Source: CAYOKT01 sp964404605 (GTDB lineage Bacteria > Electryoneota > Electryoneia > Electryoneales > Electryoneaceae). Taken from it: 51,168 nucleotides of DNA. Below, one piece after another: positions 8,117 to 16,758 of the stretch; positions within the stretch are counted from its first letter, which is position 1, and the number at the start of each line of letters is the position of its first letter. Made by a program: the position numbers and the translations under genes. The notes beneath the pieces are model-generated. The model saw only the letters and a program-made list of their open reading frames with translations, ran no database searches and was not told the origin of the DNA. The stretch spans positions 1 through 51,168 of the forward strand of contig CAYOKT010000010.1 in assembly GCA_964404605.1 (NCBI GenBank), read 5' to 3'.

Positions 8117-9620
8117 CTGTCATCCCTTGTCTTCCCGCGTACTCATCGAGCGCGCGGACCATAGCGCCGACAAACGTATTGATCGCCTCGTCCGGGTTGA
8201 CCGGGGAGTTGTTGACCAGGATCGCGAAGATCGCCTCCGGCTCGCCCCCGGTGATAATGTAGCCTGCCAGGCTGCGGGTTCGGCTCAGGCTTCCCGTCTT
8301 CGCTCGCAGCCTCCCCTCCAGCCCCGGGAAACGTCCGGCGAGCGTGCTGTGACGCTCCTCCGGCCCGGGGAGCAGCCGCAGCCAGGAATCACCCCAGCGC
8401 TCCTCCGCGCGCAGGAGAAGGCCGGCGACCATCCGCGCGCTCAGGTTGTTCCGCCGCGCCATGCCGCAGGCGTCCACCGCGGCCGCGCCTTCGAGCTCCA
8501 CGCCCAGTTCCTGCAGCACCGCGGGCCAGACCGGCTCCTCCAGCGGGCCGCCAAGCCTCGCGCGCAACGTGGCGGCGATCTGCTCCGCCCACCCGTTGGC
8601 GCTCACCACGAGCAGGGAGTGGAGCAGGGTGTCCAGCGGCGCGCTGCGGTGGACGATCTCCAGCGCCGGGATTTCCGGCAGCGCGGGCGGCTCTGCCCGC
8701 ACCACCGTCCCCTCCCCACCCGCGATGCCGGCCTCGCGCAACGCCTGGCGGAAACCGTCCGCCGCGAGGGCCCGCGGATCGACCACCGCCCGCGTGAAGC
8801 GACGCCCGACACCGCCGCTCTCCAGCATCTCGCGCGAGGAGGAGAAGCCCCGCTCCCGCAGCGGCGCCTCGGGGTCGTCCGAGAGTTTCGCGCCGAGACC
8901 GGGCACCCGCGGACCGGCGTGGTCGCTGCGCCAGTATGCCGTGTCCGGGCGAACCACCCCCTCCCCGCTCTCCGCGCCGAGCCAGGTCAGCAGACCGTCG
9001 TTCCAGGTCAACCCCGCCACCGCCGGGGCGAACTGCTCCTCGAGGTCCCCCGCCTCCCAGCCGCCGGGGGTGAAGCGTCCGCCTACCGCGACAAGATTTC
9101 CCTCCACCCGGCGCAGCCCGAGCGCGCGCAGGCTGTCCGCCAGGGCGCGGAACACCCGCCAGGGGTGGCCGGTGTAGGGCTCGTCGCCCGAGAGGCTCGG
9201 ATCCCAGGAACCGACCAGCACCAGGTCGCCCGACAGCACCCCGGCGCTGTCCAGCCGCCCGGTGCCGACGATACGCGTCTCCCAGCGGAACCCCGGCCCC
9301 AGCGCCAGCCGCGCGGCGGCGGCGAGGGCCAGCTTCTGCACCGAGGCGGGCAGCATCAGGCGGCCGGCGTCATGGGCGTACAGCGTCCCGCCCCCGGGGT
9401 CGAGGACTTGAACCCCGACGGTCGCACCCACCGCTTCCATGGGCTGGACGAGGAGGGAATCGGCGGCATCCGCCAGGCGGCCCCGCAGGGTCGGTTCCGG
9501 CGGCGGCACGGCCCGGAACGCACAGCCCGTGGAAAGAACGACGAAAAACGGGAGGAGCAAACCGGCCAATCGAAGCGTCGCGGTTCTCCGCCTCCTTCTT
9601 CCCCGGCCCCGGTCCATCAT
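8094..9620 (-). CDS. dacB: D-alanyl-D-alanine carboxypeptidase/endopeptidase (PBP4 type), lipoprotein
   Basis: 508 residues. It trims and cleaves peptidoglycan peptide cross-links in the periplasm. The three active-site motifs of class C penicillin-binding proteins are present in order: SVQK (Ser93, Lys96), SAN (Ser340-Asn342, within SANGWAEQ) and KTG (441-443). The long insertion between the first two motifs is typical of PBP4. The N-terminus is a signal peptide ending in LSTGC, so the protein is probably lipid-anchored, unlike E. coli PBP4. It starts 4 bp after the stop of the site-2 protease gene and is the second gene of that operon. Confidence 0.93.
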   Translation of the reverse strand: MMDRGRGRRRRRTATLRLAGLLLPFFVVLSTGCAFRAVPPPEPTLRGRLADAADSLLVQPMEAVGATVGVQVLDPGGGTLYAHDAGRLMLPASVQKLALAAAARLALGPGFRWETRIVGTGRLDSAGVLSGDLVLVGSWDPSLSGDEPYTGHPWRVFRALADSLRALGLRRVEGNLVAVGGRFTPGGWEAGDLEEQFAPAVAGLTWNDGLLTWLGAESGEGVVRPDTAYWRSDHAGPRVPGLGAKLSDDPEAPLRERGFSSSREMLESGGVGRRFTRAVVDPRALAADGFRQALREAGIAGGEGTVVRAEPPALPEIPALEIVHRSAPLDTLLHSLLVVSANGWAEQIAATLRARLGGPLEEPVWPAVLQELGVELEGAAAVDACGMARRNNLSARMVAGLLLRAEERWGDSWLRLLPGPEERHSTLAGRFPGLEGRLRAKTGSLSRTRSLAGYIITGGEPEAIFAILVNNSPVNPDEAINTFVGAMVRALDEYAGRQGMTVAVQLSP

Positions 9621-9624
9621 TCCC

Positions 9625-10254
9625 TCAGACCCCGATGAACAGGCGCAGGAAGAAATTGACCGTCGGCAGCAGCACCGCCCCGATCGGGGAGATTCCCGTG
9701 ACCATGCCGAGCAGCACCACGGTCAACAGGGCAAGCGCGCCGAACCGCTCGATCTTGCGATACGCGCGGTCATACCTCGCCGGCACCAGCGCATAGATGA
9801 TCCGCGACCCGTCCAGCGGGGGAATCGGTATCAGGTTGAATACGGCGAGGCTGATGTTGATCAGCAGGCCGAGGAACGCGAACTCCTGCAGCGCGCCCAC
9901 AAGGGGAACCACCGCCTGGCCGCCGGATTGCAACCATCGCAGAATCAGCGCAAACAGCACCGCCTGGAGCACGTTGCTCCCCGGTCCCGCCAGGGCGACC
10001 AGCAGCATGTCGCGCTTCGGGTGGGCGAAATTGCGCGGATCCACGATCACCGGCTTCGCCCAGCCGAAATGGAGAACGAAGAGCATGATTGTCCCGACCG
10101 GATCGAGGTGTTTCAGGGGGTTCAACGACAACCGCCCCATGTTGCGCGGCGTCGGATCGCCCAGCAGGTCGGCGACATACCCGTGCGCCAGCTCGTGCAG
10201 GGTCAAGGCGAGCAGGATCGAAGGAACGAGCAATACTATCTGGTAGAAGTCCAA
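9625..10254 (-). CDS. Site-2 protease family intramembrane metalloprotease
   Basis: 209 residues, entirely membrane-embedded. HELAH (His20, Glu21, His24) is the zinc and catalytic motif and Asp148 in NLIPIPPLDG is the third ligand. This is the minimal M50B type without PDZ or CBS domains. The start is a TTG at 10254: it gives MDFYQIVLL, typical of the family, and has GGGGGTGG just upstream. The open frame extends to 11295, but that stretch lies antisense to the next gene and shows no homology. Transcription probably starts from a TTGCCC-N17-TATCTT promoter about 50 bp upstream. Substrates cannot be predicted; no sigma or anti-sigma gene is adjacent. Confidence 0.9.
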   Translation of the reverse strand: MDFYQIVLLVPSILLALTLHELAHGYVADLLGDPTPRNMGRLSLNPLKHLDPVGTIMLFVLHFGWAKPVIVDPRNFAHPKRDMLLVALAGPGSNVLQAVLFALILRWLQSGGQAVVPLVGALQEFAFLGLLINISLAVFNLIPIPPLDGSRIIYALVPARYDRAYRKIERFGALALLTVVLLGMVTGISPIGAVLLPTVNFFLRLFIGV

Positions 10255-10300
10255 ACCACCCCCATCGAGACGCCGGTGCGTGGTGAAAGTCGTGCGTGAG

Positions 10301-10329
10301 AAGATAGACCGCTCCGGCGAACGGGGCAA
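10301..10329 (-). promoter_or_regulatory. Promoter of the site-2 protease-dacB-mutL operon
   Basis: On the minus strand: TTGCCC (10329-10324), a 17-bp spacer and TATCTT (10306-10301). This gives a leader of about 40 nt to the TTG start at 10254. Confidence 0.6.
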
Positions 10330-10371
10330 ACGGCGCGGACACGATGAAGCGCCCGCTGACGACGGTCCCGA

Positions 10372-10400
10372 TTGCGCCCCTACTCCGAGTCCCCTATCTT
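10372..10400 (+). promoter_or_regulatory. Promoter of the acidic hypothetical gene
   Basis: TTGCGC (10372-10377), a 17-bp spacer and TATCTT (10395-10400), with a leader of about 85 nt. It is divergent from the minus-strand promoter 43 bp away. A TTGACA at 10471 is too close to the ATG to be used for this gene. Confidence 0.5.
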
Positions 10401-10491
10401 GGCGGAGGCGGAACGGGACCCTCCGGACGCGGCAGGCTCCGGAAACGGCGACAGTCCCGACATTCACAGGTTGACAAACGGACGTTTCCCG

Positions 10492-11067
10492 ATGGCGGAA
10501 GTACCCGAGCCAAAATCGATCAACACCGAGGGACAGATTCCGGGCCTCACGGTCCGGGAGATGATTCGTCTCGCCACCGTGCAGGTCAATGGGGTGATGC
10601 GGCGGATCGACCGGGGATATGCCATCGAGATCCGCGACTACCCCGAAGACCGGAAAATGGATGTCATGCTCACCCGCGCCGCCGATGTCAAGGGCGGCAG
10701 CAACCTGCGCATCAACATCGGCGCGGTGAAGGGGCAGATGTTCAACACCCTGGTCAGCATGAACAACCTCGAACACCTGTACATCACCTGGGAGACGCCG
10801 CGCCAGATCACCTTCTGCTACGCCGCGGAAGGCCGGTACTCCCTCGTCGACATCAGTCGCGAACGGGGTGTCATCTTCGTCGAGGATATCGACCGCCGCC
10901 TGGAGGCCGAAGAGGACGAGGAGCGCGAACTCACCCCCGAGGAAGAAGAGGCCCGCCGGAAACGCCGCACCTTCTATCACATCGGGGTCATGCTGTCGCG
11001 GGATATGTCGACCGCCATCCCGCCGGAAGAGGAATCCTCCGGCTCCTCGGACCGCTCCGCGGAGTAG
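10492..11067 (+). CDS. Conserved-looking acidic hypothetical protein
   Basis: 191 residues with no signal peptide or transmembrane segment, so probably cytoplasmic. The middle (LTVREMIRLATVQVNGVMRR through YITWETPRQITFCYAAEGRYSLVDIS) looks like one alpha/beta domain. The tail is rich in Glu (EAEEDEERELTPEEEEARRK) and ends in Ser/Glu. I do not recognise the family. The ATG at 10492 is preferred over the longer frame from 10372 because the promoter lies within that extension. It is followed by 325 bp of non-coding sequence, so it is likely monocistronic. Confidence 0.65.
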   Translation: MAEVPEPKSINTEGQIPGLTVREMIRLATVQVNGVMRRIDRGYAIEIRDYPEDRKMDVMLTRAADVKGGSNLRINIGAVKGQMFNTLVSMNNLEHLYITWETPRQITFCYAAEGRYSLVDISRERGVIFVEDIDRRLEAEEDEERELTPEEEEARRKRRTFYHIGVMLSRDMSTAIPPEEESSGSSDRSAE

Positions 11068-11392
11068 GCGGCCGCGCCTCTCCCGCGCCGAACCCGCCGG
11101 GGTCTCGTCGCCGTCTCCGGCAGGCGGGTGAAAAGGGCCATCGCTCAACTCCGGCGACCCGGCGGGAGGAAACGACAGCGAACGATAACAGCCGGTACGG
11201 GGCTCGTTCGCGCAGGAAGTCCGCTTGAAAGGGCCCCGCGGGGCCTCTATATTGGCTGAAACGATGCCGGTTTCGCCCGGCATCGCAGGGAACATTGAAC
11301 CCCAACCGAGTGAGAGGTCGTCTCCCGGTCCTTTGCGCCTCGCTGTTCATCGCCCGCCCGCCGGGGCTGCTTCACCATTGCAGGAAAGCGCC
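11068..11392. other. Intergenic region with one promoter
   Basis: No convincing gene. The only structure I see is the promoter at 11225-11253 and a GGGCCCCGCGGGGCCT palindrome within its spacer. An in-frame ATG at 11264 would extend the next lipoprotein by 43 residues but would bury its signal peptide, so this stretch is read as leader. Confidence 0.5.
11225..11253 (+). promoter_or_regulatory. Promoter of the lipoprotein/PorV operon
   Basis: TTGAAA (11225-11230), a 17-bp spacer and TATATT (11248-11253). Close to consensus and well placed, with a 130-nt leader. The spacer contains a GC-rich palindrome (GGGCCCCGCGGGGCCT) that could be an operator or simply chance in GC-rich DNA. Confidence 0.65.
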
Positions 11393-12679
11393 ATGAGACG
11401 ACCCTGCCGCGCGAAAAAAACGATTCCCCGCCATACGTTGACGGCTCTCGCCGCCCTGTCGGCGTGGGCGACCCTGCTGTTCGTTTCCGGCTGTGACAGG
11501 ACCGCAAGCGTGGACCCCGCGCCCGGCCCCGGCCGGGTGACCGCCGCGCTGGACAGCGTCGAAACTCCCGCCTTCTGGATTTACCACTCCCGCATCCTGC
11601 GCCCGCTCCGGGTGACATTGAGCCTGCCGGCGGACCAGCGGACAGCGTTGCAGCGCGGCTCGCTCTCCCCGCCCGCGGTCGCGGTGCGCATCACTCCACC
11701 CGGCGGGGGCGCGGTGATCGTCCTCCCGCTGAAAGATGACGGCGGCGTTCCATCGCTCACCGGCCTGCCCTCCTTCGTCGACCAACACTCCGGCGACCTC
11801 ATTCCCGGCGACCTCGTCTACAGCATTCGGCTGGACGCCGGGTTCGCGGACTCGCCCGGCACCTTCCTCGTCACCTACGCCGCCGGCGACCTCGCCGGGA
11901 CGCCCTTCGATCCGGCGGAGCCCGGGGAGCAGGATACGACCGGGCTTGCGCTCTTCCGGGACACCCTCGTGGTCGCGGAGAACAACCCGCCGGACATCCT
12001 CTCCTTCAATGTGCCCGACAGCCTCCACTCCGGTTTCGATGAGCAGGTATGGACGGCCGAGGTCACCGACCCGGACGAGGACGGCGGGGATTATGTGACC
12101 CGGGTGGAACTCGAACTGGCGCTCGAGGAGGTCCCGGTCCGCACCGTGCAGTTCGCCGGCGCCGGGGCGCATGTCTGGACCTTCAATGCGAGCGCGGACT
12201 TCGCCGCCGGGCTGTCAACGGGGGACTACCGCTTCCGCCTCTCCGCGACCGACCGCTTCGAGGCGGGCTCCGCGCCCGTGGATACCATCGTCTGGGTGGA
12301 GAATGCCCCGCCCGTCCTCAGCGAGCTGGCCGCCCCGGACACCGTCGTCCGCCCCCTCGAGGGGCAGAATGTCTACACCTTCAGCCTGCGGGTGGAGGAC
12401 GAGCAGGGGCAGGGCGACATCGCGGAAGTGGTCTACCTTGCCGTCAGTCCGCAGGGCGACACGCTGGAAAGCCCCGATTTCACCCTGCAGGACCTCGGGC
12501 AGACGCCGGATGAAACGGCGGGGGACGGCACCTGGTCGGCCGGGTTCATCACCGTGCCGGAGAACAGCAATTTCGGCACCTGGACCTTCCTCTTCGTCGC
12601 CCGGGACCGGGGCGGCAACGAGAGCGCGCCGCTGGAGAAGAGTATCGAGTTCGTCGACAACCCGGGGGTGGCGAGATGA
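11393..12679 (+). CDS. Lipoprotein with Ig/cadherin-like domains
   Basis: 428 residues. The signal peptide ends in FVSGC, the Cys being the lipidation site. The rest is beta-rich: a first domain of about 150 residues on a prealbumin/Ig-like pattern, then two tandem Ig-like domains beginning NNPPDILSFNVPDS and ENAPPVLSELAAPD, each with acidic DPDEDGG or DEQGQGD calcium-type loops. Likely exposed in the periplasm or on the cell surface. The start has AGGAAAG 5 nt upstream. Its stop overlaps the ATG of the sorting-domain propeller (ATGA), making it the first gene of a four-gene unit with two PorV-like barrels. A structural or binding role is likely; no enzymatic motif is seen. Confidence 0.75.
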   Translation: MRRPCRAKKTIPRHTLTALAALSAWATLLFVSGCDRTASVDPAPGPGRVTAALDSVETPAFWIYHSRILRPLRVTLSLPADQRTALQRGSLSPPAVAVRITPPGGGAVIVLPLKDDGGVPSLTGLPSFVDQHSGDLIPGDLVYSIRLDAGFADSPGTFLVTYAAGDLAGTPFDPAEPGEQDTTGLALFRDTLVVAENNPPDILSFNVPDSLHSGFDEQVWTAEVTDPDEDGGDYVTRVELELALEEVPVRTVQFAGAGAHVWTFNASADFAAGLSTGDYRFRLSATDRFEAGSAPVDTIVWVENAPPVLSELAAPDTVVRPLEGQNVYTFSLRVEDEQGQGDIAEVVYLAVSPQGDTLESPDFTLQDLGQTPDETAGDGTWSAGFITVPENSNFGTWTFLFVARDRGGNESAPLEKSIEFVDNPGVAR

Positions 12680-14235
12680 GCGCCCGGATGACCGCTCTTC
12701 TCCGCGCGACCGTTCTTCCGCTCGTGTTCGCCGTCGCCGCCGCGCCCCGCGCGGGCGCCGCCCCTCCTCTCGCCCCCTGGACACCGGCGGCGGTTCCTAC
12801 ACCCCTGGGCGTTGCCGGCCTGCCCTCCGGCCGCCCCCCCTCGAACAGCATCATCGACCTCGAGGTGTTCGGACCCTACCTCTGGGCGGCCACCGGCAAG
12901 GGGCTGGGCCGTTTTCTCCCCTCCGCCGGCCCCGCCTATCCGGTGGCGGGACACTGGAACAACATCGGCCCGCAAGACGGTTTCGGGCGCGGCGGGGTCA
13001 GCGGGCTCGCGGTCGGAACGGTGCCCTCCGGCGAGACGATTCTCTGGGCGGCCACCGCCCTCGACACCACCATCGACGGTGCAAGCTTCTCCGCCGGCGG
13101 CGGGGTCGGCTACAGCCTGGACCTCGGGAACACCTGGACCTGGATGCCCCAACCCACCGACCCCCGCGACGAAGAATCGTTCAGTCCCACCACGACCAAC
13201 GTGCAGAATGTCACCTTCGACATCGAACTCCTCGGGAGCCGGGTGTGGATCGCGAGTTGGGGCGGCGGGCTGCGGTACCTGGACATGGCCGCTGATGAGC
13301 CCGTCTGGGTCAACCAACCGCCGGACACCAACAGCTTCGATGTTCTCGCCCACCTCAACCACCGCGCCTTCAGCATCGCGGTGATGCCGCTGGAGGACGA
13401 CACCCTGCTCTGGGTAGGCACCGCGGCCGGGGTGAACCTGTCGCGGGACAACGGGGAGACGTGGCAGAACTTCGGCTACTCCGCCACCAGCGAAGCGACC
13501 TTGAGCGGAAACTTCATCACCGCGCTCGCCGTCCAGCGGACCGCGAGCGGGAAGAACATCCTCTGGGCGGCTTCCTGGGCCGCGGAGGGCACGGGAGAAT
13601 ACTACGGCATCACGAAGACCGAGGATTTCGGCGTCACCTGGCAGCGTGTCTACGGCTCGCCGGAAGAGCCGGTGCGGGCGCACAACTTCGCCTTCGATGA
13701 CTCCGTGGTCTACGCCTGTAGCGACCTCGGACTGCTGAAGAGCGCCGACTACGGCGAGTCATGGGGGCTGTTTCCGCCCATCAGCGACCCGGAAGCCCGT
13801 GAATATGCGTACGATCCGGAAGTTTTCAGCGCCGCGGTGGGGTGGAACCGCCTCTTCGTCGGCGGCCCGGAGGGGCTCGGGATCAGCGCGGACGGCGGCC
13901 TCACCTGGCGGCTCCTGCGGACTGCCGCCGGGGCGGGACCCTCCGGTGCAGCCGGGGCGTTCGCCTATCCGAACCCCTTTTCGCCCGACCGGCATGGTGT
14001 CGTCCGCGTCCAGTATTCCCTGCCGCGGGACGATTTCGTCACCCTGGAGATCTACGACTACGCGATGGAACTCGTCATCCGGCCCGTCCGCGACGGGTGG
14101 CGGCCGGCGGGCATCCGTAACGAGGCCTGGAACGGACGCGGACCCGGCGGACGAGAGATCGCCAACGGCGTCTATTTCGCGCGGCTCCTCGCGGGCGGCG
14201 AGGAGCACTGGGCCAAGATTCTGCTGATGGATTAG
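12676..14235 (+). CDS. Secreted beta-propeller protein with type-A C-terminal sorting domain
   Basis: 519 residues. After a signal peptide (FAVAAAPRAGA) there are about six to seven blades of the sortilin/BNR or YCF48 type. Recurrent signatures are LWAATGKGLG, ILWAAT, LLWVGTAAGVNLS and ILWAASWA, with SxDNGETW-like Asp boxes (SRDNGETW, SADGGLTW). The last 85 residues are a FlgD-Ig/T9SS type-A domain beginning AYPNPFSP and containing GVVRVQYSLP, VTLEIYDYAM and the ending NGVYFARLLAGGEEHWAKILLMD spread over the final 25 residues. Such domains direct export through a type IX-like system in FCB bacteria. The 4-bp overlap with the lipoprotein and direct linkage to PorV-like genes support that route. 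Confidence 0.8.
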   Translation: MSARMTALLRATVLPLVFAVAAAPRAGAAPPLAPWTPAAVPTPLGVAGLPSGRPPSNSIIDLEVFGPYLWAATGKGLGRFLPSAGPAYPVAGHWNNIGPQDGFGRGGVSGLAVGTVPSGETILWAATALDTTIDGASFSAGGGVGYSLDLGNTWTWMPQPTDPRDEESFSPTTTNVQNVTFDIELLGSRVWIASWGGGLRYLDMAADEPVWVNQPPDTNSFDVLAHLNHRAFSIAVMPLEDDTLLWVGTAAGVNLSRDNGETWQNFGYSATSEATLSGNFITALAVQRTASGKNILWAASWAAEGTGEYYGITKTEDFGVTWQRVYGSPEEPVRAHNFAFDDSVVYACSDLGLLKSADYGESWGLFPPISDPEAREYAYDPEVFSAAVGWNRLFVGGPEGLGISADGGLTWRLLRTAAGAGPSGAAGAFAYPNPFSPDRHGVVRVQYSLPRDDFVTLEIYDYAMELVIRPVRDGWRPAGIRNEAWNGRGPGGREIANGVYFARLLAGGEEHWAKILLMD

Positions 14236-14236
14236 C

Positions 14237-15688
14237 ATGGGAAAACGAGTGAACCGGACCCGGCGCACAGTCGCCGCGCGCACCCTTCGCACCCTCTCCG
14301 CGGGGCTCGCCTTCGCCTGCCTGGCCGCCGCGCTCCCCGGGCCGGCCCGCGCCGAGGGGTACGCCGGGCAGGCGGGCGCGTTCCTCCGCATGGGCGCCGG
14401 CGCGGTCGCAGTCGCCGCCGGGGATGCCGGGGTCGCGCGCGCCGTCGGGGTGGAGCAGGCCCACTACAACCCCGCCGGCCTGCCCTATGCCCCCGCGAGC
14501 GAAGTCGCCGCCGGGTATCACGTCCTCTCCCTCGACCGGCGTCTCGCCCATGTCGGCCTGCTCGCCCAACTGCCCCGCCTCGCCACCTGGACGGTGCCGA
14601 TACGGCTGGTCGCGGTGGCCGAACCGGCCCCGGGCGACTCCCTCCCCCGTCTCGTCGATCCGACCGGCCTGCACCTGGCCGCACGGCGTGAGTTCCGGGC
14701 GGGAGAGATCGTTCAACCCGTCGCCGAGGCGGTGGCCGCCCTGCTGAAGGCGGGAGAGTCCACCTCCGGGGAGCCGGTCATCGTGATCGACGGCGAGCGG
14801 TACGATGCCGGCGTGCTCGCGCCCGTGATCCGGGAAACCGCGTCCGAAGCGCGCCGCCGGGGGCTGGAGACCACCGGGCAGGTCCTCGCCCTTCTCCGCG
14901 AGCGCTACGGGCGGGTGCAGATCAAACCCGCGGCGGTGGCCCTCACCTGGACCCACGCCGGCACGGGCGACATCGAGGCGCGCGATTTCGACGGCGATCC
15001 TTATGCCACTCTCGGCTACTGGGAGAACCGTTTTGCCCTCTCCTTCGGGGTGAAACTGCACGACAAGGTCTCCTTCGGGTTGACCGCCGGGGTGCTCTAC
15101 GCCCTGGTGCCGGACATCCTCGAGGACTTCAGCAGCAACCTCACCTCGACCACCTTCGGGGCGGATGCGGGTGTGCAGGTGCGTCCGTTTCTCGGCGGGC
15201 GGATGCCCTGGCGGCTGGAGACTCTCGTCTTCGGCGCGGCCCTCTACGGCATCGGCGCGAAGAACACCTGGAACACCACCGGCCTCTGGAGCCGCGGAAC
15301 GACGAAGACGGACCGCTACCCCACCCGTGCTCGCTTCGGCCTCGCCTGCCGCCCCGTCACCGGGCTGGAGACGTTTTTCGACCTCGAGACGGACTTCGAC
15401 CTCCTCCTGCGCCCCAAGGGCGGGGTGGAGCTGACCCTCGTGGGCCTGCCGGGAACGGGGGATGAATCGAAAGGGGAGGCGGGACGGGAGGCTCTCACCG
15501 CCGCCGGGGGTAACTATGGGCTCAGCCTGCGGGCGGGCGTGGACCGCGACCGGCCCACCTTCGGGTTCGGCCTCGAGTTCCGTCTCGCCGGGCTCGGGTT
15601 GAGCCGTCTCGATTATGCCTATGTCATCGAACCGGTGAGCCCGGAAGCGACCCAGGTCGTCTCCTGGCGCTTCCGGCTCGCGCGGTAA
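14237..15688 (+). CDS. PorV/PorQ-like outer-membrane beta-barrel protein
   Basis: 483 residues. A signal peptide (GLAFACLAAALPGPARA) is followed by GQAGAFLRMGAGAVAVAAGD and ARAVGVEQAHYNPAGLPY, the N-terminal hallmark of the PorV/PorQ/UPF0164 barrel family, in which NPAGL is nearly invariant. The rest alternates in amphipathic beta strands and ends in WRFRLAR. Family members act in type IX secretion (PorV shuttles cargo to the attachment complex) or in FadL-like transport. An extra segment of about 120 residues (150-270) contains charged helices. The gene starts 1 bp after the stop of the sorting-domain propeller, its likely partner. Confidence 0.78.
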   Translation: MGKRVNRTRRTVAARTLRTLSAGLAFACLAAALPGPARAEGYAGQAGAFLRMGAGAVAVAAGDAGVARAVGVEQAHYNPAGLPYAPASEVAAGYHVLSLDRRLAHVGLLAQLPRLATWTVPIRLVAVAEPAPGDSLPRLVDPTGLHLAARREFRAGEIVQPVAEAVAALLKAGESTSGEPVIVIDGERYDAGVLAPVIRETASEARRRGLETTGQVLALLRERYGRVQIKPAAVALTWTHAGTGDIEARDFDGDPYATLGYWENRFALSFGVKLHDKVSFGLTAGVLYALVPDILEDFSSNLTSTTFGADAGVQVRPFLGGRMPWRLETLVFGAALYGIGAKNTWNTTGLWSRGTTKTDRYPTRARFGLACRPVTGLETFFDLETDFDLLLRPKGGVELTLVGLPGTGDESKGEAGREALTAAGGNYGLSLRAGVDRDRPTFGFGLEFRLAGLGLSRLDYAYVIEPVSPEATQVVSWRFRLAR

Positions 15689-15703
15689 GCAGGAGAAGCC
15701 CGA

Positions 15704-16615
15704 ATGAACATACTCCCCGGCCGCATCGCCCGAATGGTTCCGGCTGTCGTCCTGCTCGCCGTGAGCGCGCAGGCGGCGCAGCCCGGCGCCGCCTGGCTCG
15801 AGATCGGTCCCGGCGGGCGCGCCGCCGGCCTCGCGGAGGCGATGACCGCGGCGGTCGAGGGTCCCACCGCGACCTACTGGAACCCCGCGGCCGTGGGATT
15901 CGGCGCCAGCGGCGTCGAGGCGATGGTCGCCGACTGGGGCCTGACGGGGGGGAAGGTGCAGTATCTCGCCGGGGTGTTCCGCGGTCACAGGCTCGGCTGG
16001 GGGGTCAGCCTGCTCCATGTCGGTACCGGCGACCTCGAACTCCGCACCCGGCCCTCCGCCGCGCCCGTCGGGAGCTTCACCGCCCGGAGCTACGCCTTCG
16101 GCGGAACCCTCGCCCTCGCCCTTCCGTGGGGCGGCCTGCGGGCCGGCGCGAGCGGACGATACCTCGTCGACGAGATCCACATCTACGACACCGAGGGATG
16201 GTCGCTGGACCTCGGTCTCCTGCGCCCGGGGCTGCTCGATGGACGGTTGGATCTTGCCGTGACGGTTCGCCACCTGGGCCGGATGAAGGCCTTTCTCGAG
16301 GAAGCCTGTGACCTGCCCACGACCTACACGGCCGGCGCGCGCTACCGGCCCGGCGCTCTCGGGCGGGTGAAACCCTCGCTGATGCTGGATGTCGCCCGGG
16401 TGGCGGACTACGATCCCAGCGTGCGGGGCGCCGTCGAGGCGGTGCTCTTCGACGCCGTCGCCCTGCGCGCGGGCTATGCCACCGGGTACGAGGCGCGCGG
16501 TCTCTCCGCCGGGCTGGGTCTCGCCTGGCGCGGCTGGCGCTTCGACTACGGCTACACGCCCTTCGCGGAGGACCTCGGCAATGCCCAGCGCATCAGCGTG
16601 GCGAGAACCTGGTGA
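15704..16615 (+). CDS. Second PorV/PorQ-like outer-membrane protein
   Basis: 303 residues. A signal peptide precedes AAWLEIGPGGRAAGLAEA and TATYWNPAAVGFG, the same family hallmark as in the upstream barrel. It is a cleaner, shorter family member, close to PorV in length, ending RISVARTW with a terminal aromatic residue typical of outer-membrane barrels. AGGAG lies 10 nt before the ATG. It is the last gene of the 11393-16615 unit; the two paralogues are clearly diverged, so they may have different cargo or subunit roles. Confidence 0.8.
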   Translation: MNILPGRIARMVPAVVLLAVSAQAAQPGAAWLEIGPGGRAAGLAEAMTAAVEGPTATYWNPAAVGFGASGVEAMVADWGLTGGKVQYLAGVFRGHRLGWGVSLLHVGTGDLELRTRPSAAPVGSFTARSYAFGGTLALALPWGGLRAGASGRYLVDEIHIYDTEGWSLDLGLLRPGLLDGRLDLAVTVRHLGRMKAFLEEACDLPTTYTAGARYRPGALGRVKPSLMLDVARVADYDPSVRGAVEAVLFDAVALRAGYATGYEARGLSAGLGLAWRGWRFDYGYTPFAEDLGNAQRISVARTW

Positions 16616-16670
16616 GGAGGGTCCACGGAGCAGCCGGTCGCGGGCGTCCACCGTTTTGTACCTTCCTTGG

Positions 16671-16698
16671 TTGACACGATCGGGTCATGTTGTACTTG
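16671..16698 (+). promoter_or_regulatory. Possible promoter of the dehydrogenase operon
   Basis: A consensus TTGACA (16671-16676) lies in a 143-bp spacer after a complete operon. The best -10 at usable spacing is TACTTG (16693-16698, 16-bp spacer), which is weak. An AT-rich TATAGCATAAA follows at 16708 and could be the real -10 with a different -35. Confidence 0.4.
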
Positions 16699-16758
16699 TG
16701 GGTAGTGTATAGCATAAACTCTTGAAGTTTTAGTCTTTACGAAAGGAGTTACGGAGAG

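Noticed and set aside
10471..10476. Consensus TTGACA as promoter for the 10492 gene
   Set aside because: The -10 box would fall inside the coding sequence. TTGCGC-N17-TATCTT at 10372 fits better.
10255..11295. Upstream extension of the site-2 protease frame by 347 codons
   Set aside because: It is antisense to the 10492 gene, crosses that gene's promoter and the protease's own promoter, and shows no homology. The TTG at 10254 matches family length.
14075..16651. 858-codon minus-strand open frame opposite the two PorV-like genes
   Set aside because: It is antisense to genes with clear signal peptides and the NPAGL family motif. Its translation is Gly/Arg/Pro-rich with no domain, which is typical shadow coding in GC-rich DNA.
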